Shown one piece after another: positions 49,271 to 62,168 of a stretch of DNA of 64,000 bases (position 1 is its first letter; every line of letters starts with the position of its first letter). This DNA is from Monosporascus cannonballus. Lineage: Eukaryota > Ascomycota > Sordariomycetes > Xylariales. The position numbers and the translations under genes are program-made. The stretch is from NCBI GenBank assembly GCA_004154925.1, contig QJNS01000281.1, positions 31,318 to 95,317 on the forward strand. Reading direction: 5' to 3'. The notes under the pieces are model-generated. The model had not been told where the DNA came from and made no database searches. It saw only the letters and a list, made by a program, of their open reading frames with translations.

Positions 49271-50954
49271 TTACGAAAAAAAATTAAATACATATATAAA
49301 AAATAAAATAACCTAAAAGTCGCAGGATAAAAAAAGTCCGATCGGAAATTAATTGCTTAATAATTATAAAATTATAACAAATAATTCCAAATAAAATAAA
49401 GATATTAATATTAAAGTATTATTTAATTATATAATTATTTTTAAATTTTTGGCACCTAAATGTTTTATTATATACCGATCGGAAATATATAGGTGATATA
49501 AAAAAAGTTAAACTTTTATTTCGAAAATAAGATTTTATATTTAATTATTAAGCTTTATGTTAATTAACCTTTAATAAACGTATTAATAAAAGTAACATGA
49601 AAATATTAGGAAATAATTAAAAAAATATATAACCGTAAAAACCGAATACGTTTATTAAATGTATTAAATATAAAACCTGGAAAAAATTTAAAAACGTTTT
49701 ATTTCTTACGAAAAATAAGGCCTAAGTAACCGGAGTATACTTTATTATTAATCGGAATTAAGGCGCCGTTTTTAAAACGTTTAATTTATTTAGGTTTAAT
49801 AATATTTTTACTGGATAAAGCCGTTTTTTAATTATAATAATTAATAAGTATTAAAATTTCGTTAAAGTATTAGAAAACGGGCAAAAAATGTTCGTAAGTA
49901 AAAGGTATAACGATATAACGGCTTTCGAAAATTACTTTATTTATAGCGGTATTTTAAAATTGCGGTTAATTAAAAATTAATTGCGGAATAATAAGAAAAA
50001 GACCGTAATATTTATAAAAAGGACCTAAATTTGTAAACCCATAAAACGGCGTTAAGATTAGATTTCCGTAATTATAACGGACGATCGGAAATCGATTTCC
50101 CTTATATTAAGGAAACGGAATTTTTTTTTAATAATAATTACGTTAAAGGCAAGTTTAGTTTTACGAAGGACGTTAAGTCGACGACCGATCGTAATTACGT
50201 TGGAATATTCGTACTAAATATCTACAATACGAATTTTTTCGAGTTCTTCGATTAACTCCTAGTTATCGGTATTAAATTAAAAAGTTATTTGAGCGATATT
50301 TGTAAGAACGATTGGAATTTGAACGGAAACTAAATAGCAATATTAATAATATTAAAAATAATTATTTATCGTATAAACGATTTTATAATAATAATTAATT
50401 ACGATTTAATTTAAAACGTTTAAAGCTTAAATATAAATCGTACGATGATCGAAATAACGTTATATTACGTAAATATAATACGGTTTATTACTGCCTGTAA
50501 TATGATTAATATTTATTTTAGTATTAACGTTAAAAGGATAACATTAAAAAAATCCTAATTTTTTTAACGTTAAAATATTATATTTCTTGGAACTTTTTGC
50601 AAGAAAGAAATATGGCGAACGGAAATAATACGTAAAATAAGCAGAAAAGGCGAAATAAAAATAAAGAAAGATAAAAGACTAAATAAAACGGGTACGTAAA
50701 AGGAATAAAGATGTAAACGCGAAAAGGAAAAAGAAAAAAAGGTAAATAAAGTGGGGTTAAAAACGGATTATAATAAGAAATTAAGCAGAATATAATTAAT
50801 TACATAACATAATATATATTATTTGTTACGATAATTACATATAATATAATATAACGGTAAATTATCGGCAAATATACGTAACCAAATTTACGAAACGCGT
50901 TATATTAAATTAATTATAAATCATTAAGAATTAATAACTTAATACAGAAATAAT
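49271..50954. other. Element E 3' region, about 1.7 kb without core domains
   Basis: This lies between the chromodomain and the 3' LTR of E. Around 50590-50760 the + strand is Lys/Arg/Glu-rich in the style of a coiled-coil C-terminus, broken by stops. The rest cannot be assigned. It is longer than a normal 3' untranslated region. Confidence 0.45.
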
Positions 50955-51160
50955 TATAAAATTATAGCCCTTATAAGAGTAAGGCTAATAGCCGATTAAT
51001 TACCGATTAATTACCGATTTACATATTAATATAAATTTACTATCTGGCAGCTAATGGGAAACGCCAGATGGAAGTAACTTAATATACTTATTTCTTGGAA
51101 TCTGCTTTACGACTGGTGGGAGATCACCTCACCCAGCTCATAGCTGTCCATTATCTTACA
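50955..51160 (+). repeat. Element E 3' LTR, 206 bp
   Basis: TATAAAATTATAGCCC to ATCTTACA. The second half is GC-richer and nearly free of RIP-type changes. Confidence 0.88.
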
Positions 51161-51165
51161 GTTTG

Positions 51166-53231
51166 CTGATAGGGTATAAGACGAACTTTACCTGGCTAAT
51201 CCCTCCATTAATTAAAACTTTGTACTGATGCATCTATGGCTTTCTTAAAATCATGTCGTAATTCTCAAATAGAACGATATCGAAATCAAAAATCTGGTAT
51301 TATCTATATATAAAAATTTCGAGGTAATTAATTTCGCGTATAATTTTCTTATTATTATAGACAAATTCCTGATTTTCGGCACTCGTTGCTATATAAGGTT
51401 CCAACTTATATTTTCATAGTAATCTAAGCTTATTAACTATATTTGGTACAATATAATTTCCGCCCAACGGTTTGTAGTTTATTATTGCGGTATATTAATG
51501 CGTTCCGATTTGTATATCTAAGGTGATAGGGTTATTAATAGCTTTTATCGTTGGGTTTAAAGCCTTTTTTAGGAATTCTCTTTAGTTTTTGGGGGTTTTG
51601 TTGTTTTGCGGTTCTTTTATAAGTAACTTTTTTTCTTTTAATTTTTATTTAAATTTGTCGAATTTGATCTGTGTTTTGGTATTTAACGCGTTAAATTACT
51701 GTATATATTGTTATTGTCGTCGTATTATTTTTTTCGAATTATATTAATTATTTTTTGGTTTTGTTACAATTTTAGTTTTTATTAGGTAATTTGTTTTTTT
51801 ATATTTATATTTATATCTTATTATATGTTATATTAATTATTGTTCTAAACCTCTTTTATATTTTAATTTTTTTTGATATCTTTTTTTCGTAAAAGTTTAT
51901 AATATATATTAACTAAAAATAAAAATCTGTAATAAATTTTTAATAATATTTCTTTATTATATATTAAATTTACTCTTTTTCCGTTTGGTAGTTATATTAC
52001 TAATAATAATAAAAGGGGTTTTCCTGTGGGTATTCTTTTTTTTCGAGCTAACCTTTTATGTCGGCCAATTTTTGAACATTTTCTAGGGCTATAGATTAAA
52101 AATATCGATACTATTATTTATTGTTTTTGTTATTTCCGTTACGGTTTAGAAAGTCGAATCTTTTATAGTATATACGAATAATTCGTCTATAAATATATTG
52201 TTTTTATTCCTGGTAATTAGGATATTCTCGTCGTCGACAATATATGGTATGTATTTTGCCGTATTAATCAGGGATTCCGGGACAAACCTTTTCTATCCGG
52301 TTCTGATATTTACGTAATTATCCTTATAATGCTTTTTATTCATAATCATGATATTTATTAAGCCAGCCTTTTGGCTTTTTATATTCCTCGTCGAACTTCC
52401 TGTCGTTATAGCCCTTATTGAGTTTTTTGCCATGGAGGACCTGGTACGTATTTAGGCCGAATTATATTAATAGGTTTTCTTTCGTTCCTTTGATTTTTTT
52501 TAGATTATCCCTTAGGTACAGGTTTCTAGTTATTTTGGCGGGGTTTCTTAGGCGCTTTATACCACGACACCTTATGTCCTATTTTGTTGCAATTAAAGCA
52601 TTTGGTTTGCTTCCAGTCCTTTTTATAAATAGCTCCTAGTTTTATAGGTCTTAGTTCCGTGCTGTAAAAAGTGTTATTACGTTAAGGAATATTAGTATTA
52701 ATCGTATATCGGGGCTTGTTATTATTCTTTCCTTTGGTACCTTTAATATGCCAGGCGTATTGTCGATCGTCGATCTTAATTGCTATAACGATATAATTCG
52801 ACAAATATTCCGGCCGATTAAGCTTAAAAAATTTCTCTTATACTTTGTTTCAGACCGTCGAAGAACTTAGTTATTAATATTTTTTATCTTTAATTTAGCT
52901 TAAAGGCTAACTGAACGAACGTACTGCCGTAATTAAATACCGATCCCCTTTGTCGTAATTACTGGATTTCTATTTCGGCTTTTATTTTTTCGGTTATTAT
53001 TTCGTAAATTTGTATTAATATTTATTTAAATTATATATAATTATTATACATTCGTATTATTTCTAGGTTTCGATTTTCGATTGGCAAGGTAATATACTTT
53101 CTTATAGCGGGCCTAAACCAAATAATTGTATCTCTAGTATATCGTTCGACCGCGAATTCCATTCGTATAATAGGCGTAATTAATCGAATAAGAAAATACC
53201 CGACATATATTCGATATTAAGTTAAGAATAG
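51166..53231 (-). pseudogene. Element D protease/Gag remnant with zinc knuckle
   Basis: Reverse-strand reading between E and F. At about 52570-52602 it gives CFNCNKIGHKV, a CX2CX4H knuckle whose last Cys appears replaced by Tyr (TGY to TAY, a RIP-type change). This locates Gag and confirms that D runs right to left. Confidence 0.7.
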
Positions 53232-53583
53232 TGTGACGAGCTAGAGGGTTTAACCAACCATTAAACCTTAGTCGTATGGGTTTATATTGGCAGAAATATC
53301 GTAGGAATTTTAGAAATAGATACAGTAACGTATTACGTCTCGTAATACCAAGGGTACCTTAGGTAACGATATTATATTATAAGTTAAAGCTATCTAAATT
53401 ATAGAAATAATAAGCGTATATATCTTTTTGGATTAGATTAGATTTTTATTAAATTTTAACGTTGTTACAAATCCAATGCCTTTGGATTTATTTGAATCTT
53501 ATTACCAAAAGAGATCCAAATTACGTAACTTTTTTATATGGGTCCGACCGTCTTTATAGCCGGTCTTGGGTTGGGTCGTAATA
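53232..53583 (-). repeat. Element F left (3') LTR, 352 bp
   Basis: TGTGACGAGCTAGAGGG to GGGTCGTAATA. Confidence 0.9.
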
Positions 53584-54240
53584 TGATTTTCTTTCTCCTA
53601 GGATTTTTGTTCTTAAAGATCTTTTTTCTTCCTGATAAGCCTTTACCTTTTAGTATGGCAAATCGTATCGTTAACCGTAAGCTTTGTAATCGTCTTAACC
53701 AAAAAAAGCCTAGATTTTCTGGCTATTTATATTATTAAATTCGGTTTTAAAGTAATGCCGCATACGCCTTATTTCGAAAGTGGTACCAAATATCAAATAA
53801 TCGAAAAAATTCGTCGTTATAACGAATGTATTAAGAACTGTCGTCGCTGCAATAAATCTGGCGTCCTAATTAACTTTTTACGTCGTATTAAAGAAAAGAA
53901 AATTATTTAAATTACGAAAAAACCGTCGCTAAAGACACTCTTTTGCGTCTTTAATAAAAACTTAAGGAAAACCTGGCGCGCAAATAGCGCGATATTAACG
54001 AGACCATTAACCGCCTTTTCCGATTTCGTCGTCAAAAGAAATTTCTGTACGCTAAGGGAATTAAAATTATTAGCCGCGGACTTCAGTCGATAAATAAGTT
54101 AAACGAATAGGAACGTACGGAGGCCGAGGCCTTTTTCTTTATTCCTTTTATTAATTTCCTTAACTGGTTTATTTCTAAGGACCTTAACTGAGAAGCCGTT
54201 TTTGGTAAGCCCGCCGCTGTCGGTGGAAATTTTTCAATAG
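53584..54240 (+). pseudogene. Antisense frame remnant in F
   Basis: On the strand opposite pol: MANRIVNRKLCNRLN near 53655, then in another frame YNECIKNCRRCN (Cys-rich), and further on TINRLFRFRRQKKF, GIKIISRGLQSINKLNE and ERTEAEAFFFIPF. A Cys cluster followed by a basic coiled-coil segment and a hydrophobic/acidic tail. The central motif matches NRDLQSLDKLKK of the B copy. Confidence 0.55.
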
Positions 54241-57200
54241 GCGCTGGGCGCTAATAAGGTTTTTAGCAGGTTCCTAGGTATTCTCGGAATCTGGATATTT
54301 TTTTTCCATTTGATTAAGTACTAGGTAAATCCGTTTTTTTTATATATCGAAAAATCTTTTTATTTCGTATACTTATTTGTTTTTTATTTCCATATCGTTT
54401 TAGACTATATATACTTTAATTATATCCGTTATTAATTCGAATAACAAAACGTAAAAAATTGGATAAAGTTTAACTTTTAGTAAAACTTTTAATTAATAAT
54501 TATTTTCTGAAATTTTCTTAATAATTTTATATAAACTAATATATTTGAAATCGAAATTTTGTATTAGGTCGTTGTATTTAAATTTGTTTTATACTAAGGA
54601 AAATTATTTCCTTTTTTTCGAAAATTAGTCTTTTTAACTTTTTCTGGTTATAATATTTATTCATTTAGTTTTGTACGAATTTTAATTTTATTTTTATTTC
54701 TTAGTATAACTATCGTAATTATTTTGATAGAACGATTATTTTAATATTAATTAAATTATCGTCGCGTATTTTTCTATAAATTTCTGAAATAAAATGAAAA
54801 TTTGTATTTGTAAATATTATTTTAATATTTTTGTAATAATTAGTATTATAAGCTAGCTATACCATTAATAATTTCTTAACCTAATCATTTTATGTCTAAT
54901 TAATATAATATCGTAAATAAGTTTTAAATTTTAATTTATTTAATTTATTTATTTCCTTATCTAAGATTTAAATAGGTTAATTAATTTCTAATTTAAATCG
55001 ATTTATATTATGAAACTTTGTCAAAATTTAAATAAAAATGTTAATTCTTTACTTAAAATAATTTCTATTAATAAATTATATATGCTGAATATTTATCTGA
55101 AGAAAATATATACCATATATTCCGTATTTATATTTGCGTAAAATAATAATAAATAAAAGAAATTCGTAAATGGGTTAATAATTAAAAAATATTATTATAA
55201 TATATTCCTATTACTAAATCTTTTAATATAAGAAAGTTAATAATAAAATCGAATATAACTAAGTACTATAATCGTTTTACAACTAATAATAGCTATAATT
55301 TTTCGTATGGCTTATATCGTCGAGTTTTTACTTTGGCGCAAATATTGTATTATTATATAATTTTTTGTACCGTTAATTTTATTTTTTTTAAAAAAAATAT
55401 ATACGTTAAAACCGTTTTAGAGCTTGGTAAATTCCTGGATATCCGTATAATTAATGTTCGTATATTTTTCGAATTAAATCTTTTTAATATTTTTCTGAAA
55501 TGTATATTTTATTTGTTTTTTTATTTTCTGAAAAACGATTATTATATTACTAAAGTTTCTAATATATTTCGGAAAGTATTACCCAAATTATCGTAATATA
55601 TCGTGGGCGGAAATATCCTTTTATAAAATATTTCAAAATTATATGGCTAACTTTAACCAATTTCTTCCGAAATTTAATCGTTTACCTAAAATATCTGCTT
55701 TATTATTTTTTAAGATTTTCCTGTATATAATAACGAAATCGATCTTTGTTAATTCCTTTATATTTTTAATTATCGTTTTGTAAATTCCGTAATTCCGGTA
55801 AATCGGATAAAATTTTAATAATTCATACAAACCTTAATCTAATATAAATTTCCCTTTAAAAAATACTTAAACTTTCGAAATTCCATAATAATAGTTATAA
55901 ATTTCTTATCTGGAATACCGGAATTAAATTCGGCTCCTTTTAATTTATACGAAAAAAATACAATATGGTATAATTTACCTTAATTATTTTGTTATTTAAT
56001 TATTACCTTTAATACGTAATCCGAAATATCGGTTTTTAATTTAACAGCATAATTTCAATCGTACATAATTAATATTAACTAGTTAATAATCGCATTCTTA
56101 ATATCCTAAAATGCCTTTTCCGTATTTGGTATTTATTTAAATTTTTTTTCTTTTATCGTAAAATTTATTAAAAATATAATTATTTTACTAAAATTTCGAA
56201 TAAATGTCCGGTAATAATTAGCAAATCCAAAATATACTTATACGTCTTTAATTGTTGTTAATATCTATTATTTTATAATTATAGCGATTTTTTAAGGTTT
56301 ATCCTAATAAGTCCTAAGGTAATAATATGCTTTAGATATTTCATTTTTTGCGTATGGAATTAATTTTTTTTTTTGCATTAACAGATAATCGCGCGTTTTA
56401 TAAAGCTTAAAAAACTTTATAAATATATTTTATATATGTTTTTTCCATTTTTGAAAAATAAGAATGTTGTCGAAATAATAAACGACAGAAATATTAAGGT
56501 ATTTTTGTAATATATATTTTATTATCCCTTAAAAGATTTTTAATACGTTCGTAAATCTTATTAATATAACCAAATATTTAAATAATCCGTATTTCGTCCT
56601 AAAAGCTATTTTTTATTCGTATTTTGTTTAATCCTAATAAAATTATATTTATCTTTAAAATCAAATATTATGAATTATTTAATTCCGTAAAATTAATTCT
56701 TTATTTCTGTAATTAAAATTAATAATATTTAATCTTTAATAGTAATATTGTTTAATTATTGATAATTAATTACAAATCGCAATTCTTTATTTTTTTAAGT
56801 CCGAAAAATATTAGATATTCTGTTGGTAATTTCGAAAATTAAATTTATTTTTTTATAATCGATTTTCTAAGTATTCTTTAAAAATACGTAATTCGTCTCC
56901 GTTAAAGTTATATATGGGGTAAAACTTCGTTAAAGATCTTTCCTTAAGGATTATTTCGTAATTTTATTCGCTATATTTTAATAACTTTATATCGAATTCC
57001 TTTTTGAAAAACTGTTTATATTTATAGTATTATAATAAAATATTAATTAAATTTTCCGATTTTTAAGGTTATCATTTTTATTTTAAATCATTATTTTATT
57101 ATTTTAATTTTGCTTTAATAATATTAATAATGTATCGTATGTTTCTTTAATTCCCGTTTTTTTCTTATATTTTATCTTTTTAGATAATAAAATTTCTGTC

Positions 57201-58798
57201 GTATCCTTATATTTCCATTCGTCGTTATTATCGATCAAATATTAAAATTTTAAATTCTTTTTTTTGCTTATTAATACGGAATAAAACGAATTTTACCTAA
57301 CCAATTTTTTCATTAATTAAAACTCTGTATTAACGTATTTACGGAAATCTTGAAATTATATCGTAATTTCTAAATAAAACGTTATCGAAATTGACTATTT
57401 AGTATCGTCTTTAGATACAAATCTCGAAATAATCAATTTTACGTATAATTTTTCCGTTATCGTAAGCAAATTCCTAACTTTCGATATTCGTCGTTATATA
57501 AAGTTCCAACTTATATTTTTATAATAATCTAAATTTATTAATCATATTTGGTATAATAAAATTTCCGCGTAAAGTTCCATAATTTATTATTACTGTATAT
57601 TAATACGTTTTAATTCGTATATCTAAAATAATAAAGTTATTAATATTTCTTATCGTCGCGTTTAAAGCTTTTTGTAAAAATTTCTTTTAACCTCTTTAGG
57701 TTTTATTATTTTACGGCTTTTTTACAGATAATCCTTTTTTTAACTTTTGTTTGAATTTATCGAACCTGTTCTATATTTTTTTATTTAACGCATTAAATTA
57801 TTATTTTTATCGTCGTTATTACCAACCTATTATTCCTTCGAACCTTATTAATTATTTTTGGTTTTGCTATAATTTCTTTCCCTATCGAATAAATTGTTTT
57901 TTATGTTTATAACTATATCTCATTACATGTCGTCCTAATTATTATTCCAGATATTTTCCGTAAATTAACGTATTTCTTCCTTAATAATTTTCTTTTCTTA
58001 AAAATTTATAATAAATACCAATTAAAAATAAAAATCCGTAATAATCTTTTAATAATACTTTTTTATTATGCGCTAGATTAACTCTTTTTCTGTTTAGTAA
58101 TTATGCTATCCATAATAATAAAAAGGGTTTTCCTGCAAGCATTATTTTTTTTCGGGCCAGCTTTCTGCTTCGGCCAATTGCTAAACATCTTTTAAAATTA
58201 TGGTTCGAAAATATCAATACTATTACTTATCGTCATTATTATTTTCGATACGGTTTGGAAAATCGAATCCCTTGTAATACATACGGATAATTCGTTTATA
58301 AATATATTATTTCTATTTTTCGTAATCGGGATATTCTCGTGGTTAATAATATATAACATATATTTTGCCGTATCGATTAAGGGTTCTGGGACAAACTTTT
58401 TCTGTCCAATTTTAATATTTGCGTAATTATTCTTATAATGCTTTTTACTGTACTTACAATACCTATTAAATTAACTTCCTGGCTTTTTACATTCCTTATC
58501 AAATTTCTTATCGTAATAATCTCCGTTAAACCTTTTGTCAAAAACTTAATACGTACTTGGCTTAAATTATGTTAATAACTTTATTATCGTTTCTTTAATT
58601 AATTCTGGATTATCTTTTTAATATAAGCATTTAATTATCTTATCGTAACTTTTTAGGTTTTTTATATTTATAAACCTTATATCCCATTCTGCCATGATTA
58701 AAGTATTTAATCTAACTTTAATCTTATTTATGGGTAACGCCGAATTCTATAAATTCTAATGCCGTTCCGTAAAAGATAAAAAGCGCGTCTTGTTTTTC

Positions 58799-59168
58799 TG
58801 TAACGGCTAGGCTAATTAACCAATTATTAAACCTAAGTCAACGGGTTTATGTTGGCAGGAGTATCGTAGGAATCTCAGCAATAGATATAGTAACTTATTA
58901 CGTTTCGTAATACCAAGGGTATCTTGGGTAACGCATTGTTATTATAACCTAAAGCTATCTAAATTATGGAAGTAATAAGCGTATATATCTTTATAAGTTA
59001 ATTGGATCGTTATTAGATTTTGACGTTATCAGAGATCTAATGCTATTGGATTCGGTTAGTTCTGTATGGATTTATTTGGATCTTGATGCCAAGAGAGATC
59101 TAAATTACGTAACTCTTTTTTTGTGGGTCCGAACGTTTTCGTGGCCGATCTTGGGTTGGGTCGTAACA
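58799..59168. mobile_element. Solo LTR G inserted in element F
   Basis: 370 bp from TGTAACGGCTAGG to GGGTCGTAACA with target duplication TTTTC at 58794-58798 and 59169-59173. F's 5' region continues on both sides. It is F-family by its end sequence. No internal sequence remains, so LTR-LTR recombination probably removed it. Confidence 0.92.
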
Positions 59169-59944
59169 TTTTCCCTTTGGTTAAACTTATTATACCCTAA
59201 TCGTAAAGCGTATTATTCTTTTTTTTTCTTATCGTTTTTCAAATTATCGGTTATTAATCTTAATTACCTTTATAATATACCGGTTTAAAATACCTAATCG
59301 TTTAATTTAAATAATCTTATTTTTTATATTTTTCTTTAACCTTTTATGAAAAATATTAATAAAAATATCGGCCTTATTATCTCCCTATCCGGCCTTAGCC
59401 GTAAAACTTTTAAAAGTTACGGCATACTTAAACGCAAATTCTTTTATCGGAATTATAAAAGTTGTTAAGCCGTAAATCGTTTTTTATCTGGATTGCCGAA
59501 ATTATTACGCATTTTATCTTCGAAATTAGTATAAAATAAAAAAATCTTATTAATAAAATTTTCTTTATTTAATTCTTTTATTTTCAAAAAATTTCTCATA
59601 ATAAGTTCAAATCAGTTAACCGCATCTCTCGTCAAATATGCTCCTATTATTAGGACCTTATCCGCCAGATCGCTAAAATTTAGAAAACGAAAATAAATTC
59701 GCGCTTAAATCAAAAAGGTTTGCAGGTTACCCTTTCTATTATAAGGCTCCAGTTTTCTTAGTTTTATGCAGGCGAAAAAAACTTAGGCAAATAACGTAAC
59801 CTTAATTTGTCGGATTTCTTTTTCCAGTTCCCGAATTCGGGCCTAAAGCTGCTAAATAAAGGTTTCCTAAACGCTGGTCGACATTTTAACAATATTAAAT
59901 ATTGCTCAAAGTTTGACGGTATTATTAAATAAAAGCTTGTAACG

Positions 59945-60297
59945 TATAACGAACTAAGGGGTTTAATTAACCATTAAACCTTAGTTGTATAAGTTTATGT
60001 TAACAGAAATATCGTAAAAATCTAAATAATAAATATAGTAACATATTACGTCTCGTAATACCAAGAGTACCTTAAGTAACGATATTATATTACAAGCTAA
60101 GACTATTTAAACTATAAAAATAATAAGCCTATATATTCTTTTTGGATTGCATTAGATCTTTATTAGATCTTAACGTTATTACAGATCTAATACCTTTAGA
60201 TTTATTTAGATCTTATTATCAAGAAAAATCCAAATCACGTGACTTTTCTATGTGGGTCCGACCGTCTTTAAGGCCGGTCTTAGGTTAGGTCGTAACA
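59945..60297 (-). repeat. Element F right (5') LTR, 353 bp
   Basis: TATAACGAACTAAGG to AGGTCGTAACA; the last ~70 bp are little mutated. Confidence 0.9.
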
Positions 60298-60704
60298 AAT
60301 AGTTATAGTTTAATTAAGGTTCCGTCGAAAGGTTCTGGTTTAAAAAGCTCAAGAATTGTTCCTAATTTTTTTGTAAAATTTAGCTAAATAATTTAGTTCG
60401 TTCTAAAAAGCTTTTTAATTTCGGAAGTTTTCTTTTTTTTTCGAGCTTTTTATGGCCAGCCGAAAAAGACGTCGTAAGGTTATTATTATCTCTTTTAAGT
60501 TAAATAATACGTTCGTTTATAATATCTAGACGTCGAAAAACTTCTTTGCGAAAAAAGCGAAACTTTTCTTTTTTTTAGATTTTATGCTTGTGTCCGGGTT
60601 ATTAAAGACTTGGTAAATGAGTTATTCGCGCTGTTTACTAGTAGATATAATGTCGGCGATATTGCTTAAAGTTTAACGGTATTATTAAATAAGAATTTGT
60701 AATA

Positions 60705-61114
60705 TATAACGGCTTAAGGTTTAGCTAATAAATTAAACTTTAATCGTACGGATTTATATTAGCACAAATATCGTAAGACTTTATAATAATACGACAACTT
60801 AATTACGTCTTTTAGTATTAAAGGCGCAAAAATCGTATTATAAACGATTAATATTAATAAATATTATAAACTAAAGTTATTTAAATTATAAAAATAATAA
60901 ACGTATATATTTTCGTTCTAGCTTACGATGCTTAACTGGCTTAAACCCTTAAGCCCGTTAAGCCCTTTGAACTTCTTATGCCGGCTTAAGGAGCTTAAGT
61001 TGCTTGGTACCTTAAGACCTTTAAGCTGATTACGTGATATCTTGGCGGTCGGGCTTTTGTCTTTTTCGTACGCCCGACCGTCCGTAAAAAAGCCAAGACC
61101 GTTAGTTCATAATA
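60705..61114 (-). repeat. Element D right (5') LTR, about 410 bp
   Basis: Starts TATAACGGCTTAAGG, ends GTTAGTTCATAATA. Its length is close to that of the unmutated solo LTR H (408 bp), the best available reference for this LTR. Confidence 0.82.
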
Positions 61115-61760
61115 GATATATTTAAAAAGAAAATATAATTCACATTTATAAAACGTATTAAAGCAGTTAAAAATTACCAGTGTTACTTATAAATTACGTT
61201 TAGAAAATATATAATAAGTTTGCTTTTTTACGTTAGAAATTTGTGTTAAAATTATATACATAATATTAAAAAGGTTGAAATATTTATAAATATTTCTTAA
61301 TTTAAAACAGCAATAATTATAAATAGAGAAAATATTATTTAGAAATTGAAAAATATTCGAACGAAAAGATACTTTTGAATAGATTAATAAAACGTAAAAA
61401 TGTTAAGATCTTCATTAAACAAATTATTAATAACTTGTTTTATAATATATATCATTATAGAAAAACTGTTAAAATACTATTTCAAAGTGAGTTAAAAATA
61501 TATAACTCCTGTATGTATAAGATTTTCGAATAACATTTCAATATTAAGTTATGATTAAAATAAGCAAAAATATAACCGAATTAAGAAATTATATTATTAT
61601 ACTTACCAGCCTAATAAATACCTTCGAATAGTTGAGACCACTTTAAAATTTATAAGTGTATATATTAAATAGAAGGTATTAAGAAAACTAGATTTGTTAA
61701 TAAAGTGATACAGCGTAATTTATATAACTATATTCAATTGTTAACCGTGTATTGAATATT
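61115..61760. other. AT-rich unique sequence, not obviously RIP-mutated
   Basis: No gene or repeat seen. Unlike the neighbouring elements it keeps CpA and TpG dinucleotides, so its AT-richness has another origin. Confidence 0.5.
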
Positions 61761-62168
61761 TGTTATGTCCTAACGATCTTGGCTTTTCGACGGACGGTCG
61801 GACCCACGAAAAAACCCGACCCCAGCCAAGATGTCACGTGACCAGCTCAAAGGTCTCAAGGTGCCAAGCACCTTGAGCCTCTTGAGCCGGTAAAAAGAGC
61901 TCAAAGGACGCAACGGGCTTAAGAGTTTGAGCCGCTTGAGCACCTTAAGCCAGAATAAGGATATATACGCTCATTATTTCCATAGTCTAGATAGCATCAG
62001 CTTGCAACACTCATCAATACCAATCGTTTGCAATACAACTCTGGCACCCTTGGTATTAAGAGACGTGACACGTTACTATATCTATTGCTCAGAATCCCAC
62101 GATACTCCTGCCAACATAAACCCGTACGACTAAGGTTTAATAGTTGGTTAAACCGCCTAACCCGCACA
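61761..62168 (+). mobile_element. Solo LTR H, nearly unmutated
   Basis: 408 bp from TGTTATGTCCTAACG to CTAACCCGCACA with target duplication ATATT on both sides (61756-61760, 62169-62173). It is the reverse complement of the A/D LTR type and shows none of the transition load of A-F. It contains ATGTCACGTGACC and a TATATACG box that may be the LTR promoter. A 68-codon frame inside is incidental. Confidence 0.93.

Larger units (their letters stand above)
43770..51160 (+). mobile_element. Element E: Ty3/gypsy chromovirus of a different family
   Basis: Two 206-bp LTRs with perfect 6-bp termini TGTAAG...CTTACA (left copy RIP-altered at its end, right copy at its start). Target duplication GTTCG at 43765-43769 and GTTTG at 51161-51165. 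The LTRs are unrelated to the TGTGACGG family of A-D and F. Total 7391 bp, pol on the + strand. Confidence 0.9.
53232..60297 (-). mobile_element. Element F: Ty3/gypsy chromovirus inserted in D
   Basis: LTRs of 352 and 353 bp; target duplication AATAG at 53227-53231 and 60298-60302. About 6.7 kb without the solo LTR G. Reverse-strand pol: RNase H near 55810-55835, RT box near 56463-56500, Gag near 58660-58690. Confidence 0.93.
42559..61114 (-). mobile_element. Element D: truncated chromovirus hosting E and F
   Basis: Begins abruptly inside reverse transcriptase (AAATCGTATATAATT matches A's RT at about 24955) and runs through protease/Gag to a right-hand LTR at 60705-61114. It is interrupted by E (43770-51160) and F (53232-60297). 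Everything downstream of RT in element order (RNase H, integrase, chromodomain and 3' LTR) is missing at the B junction. The right end is followed by GATAT, which matches no left flank. Confidence 0.8.

Noticed and set aside
52418..52639. 73-codon + strand frame (and the similar 39900-40082 frame)
   Set aside because: Antisense of the Gag zinc-knuckle region; similarity between the two reflects element homology.
61927..62133. 68-codon frame inside solo LTR H
   Set aside because: LTRs of this family do not code; other copies do not keep the frame.
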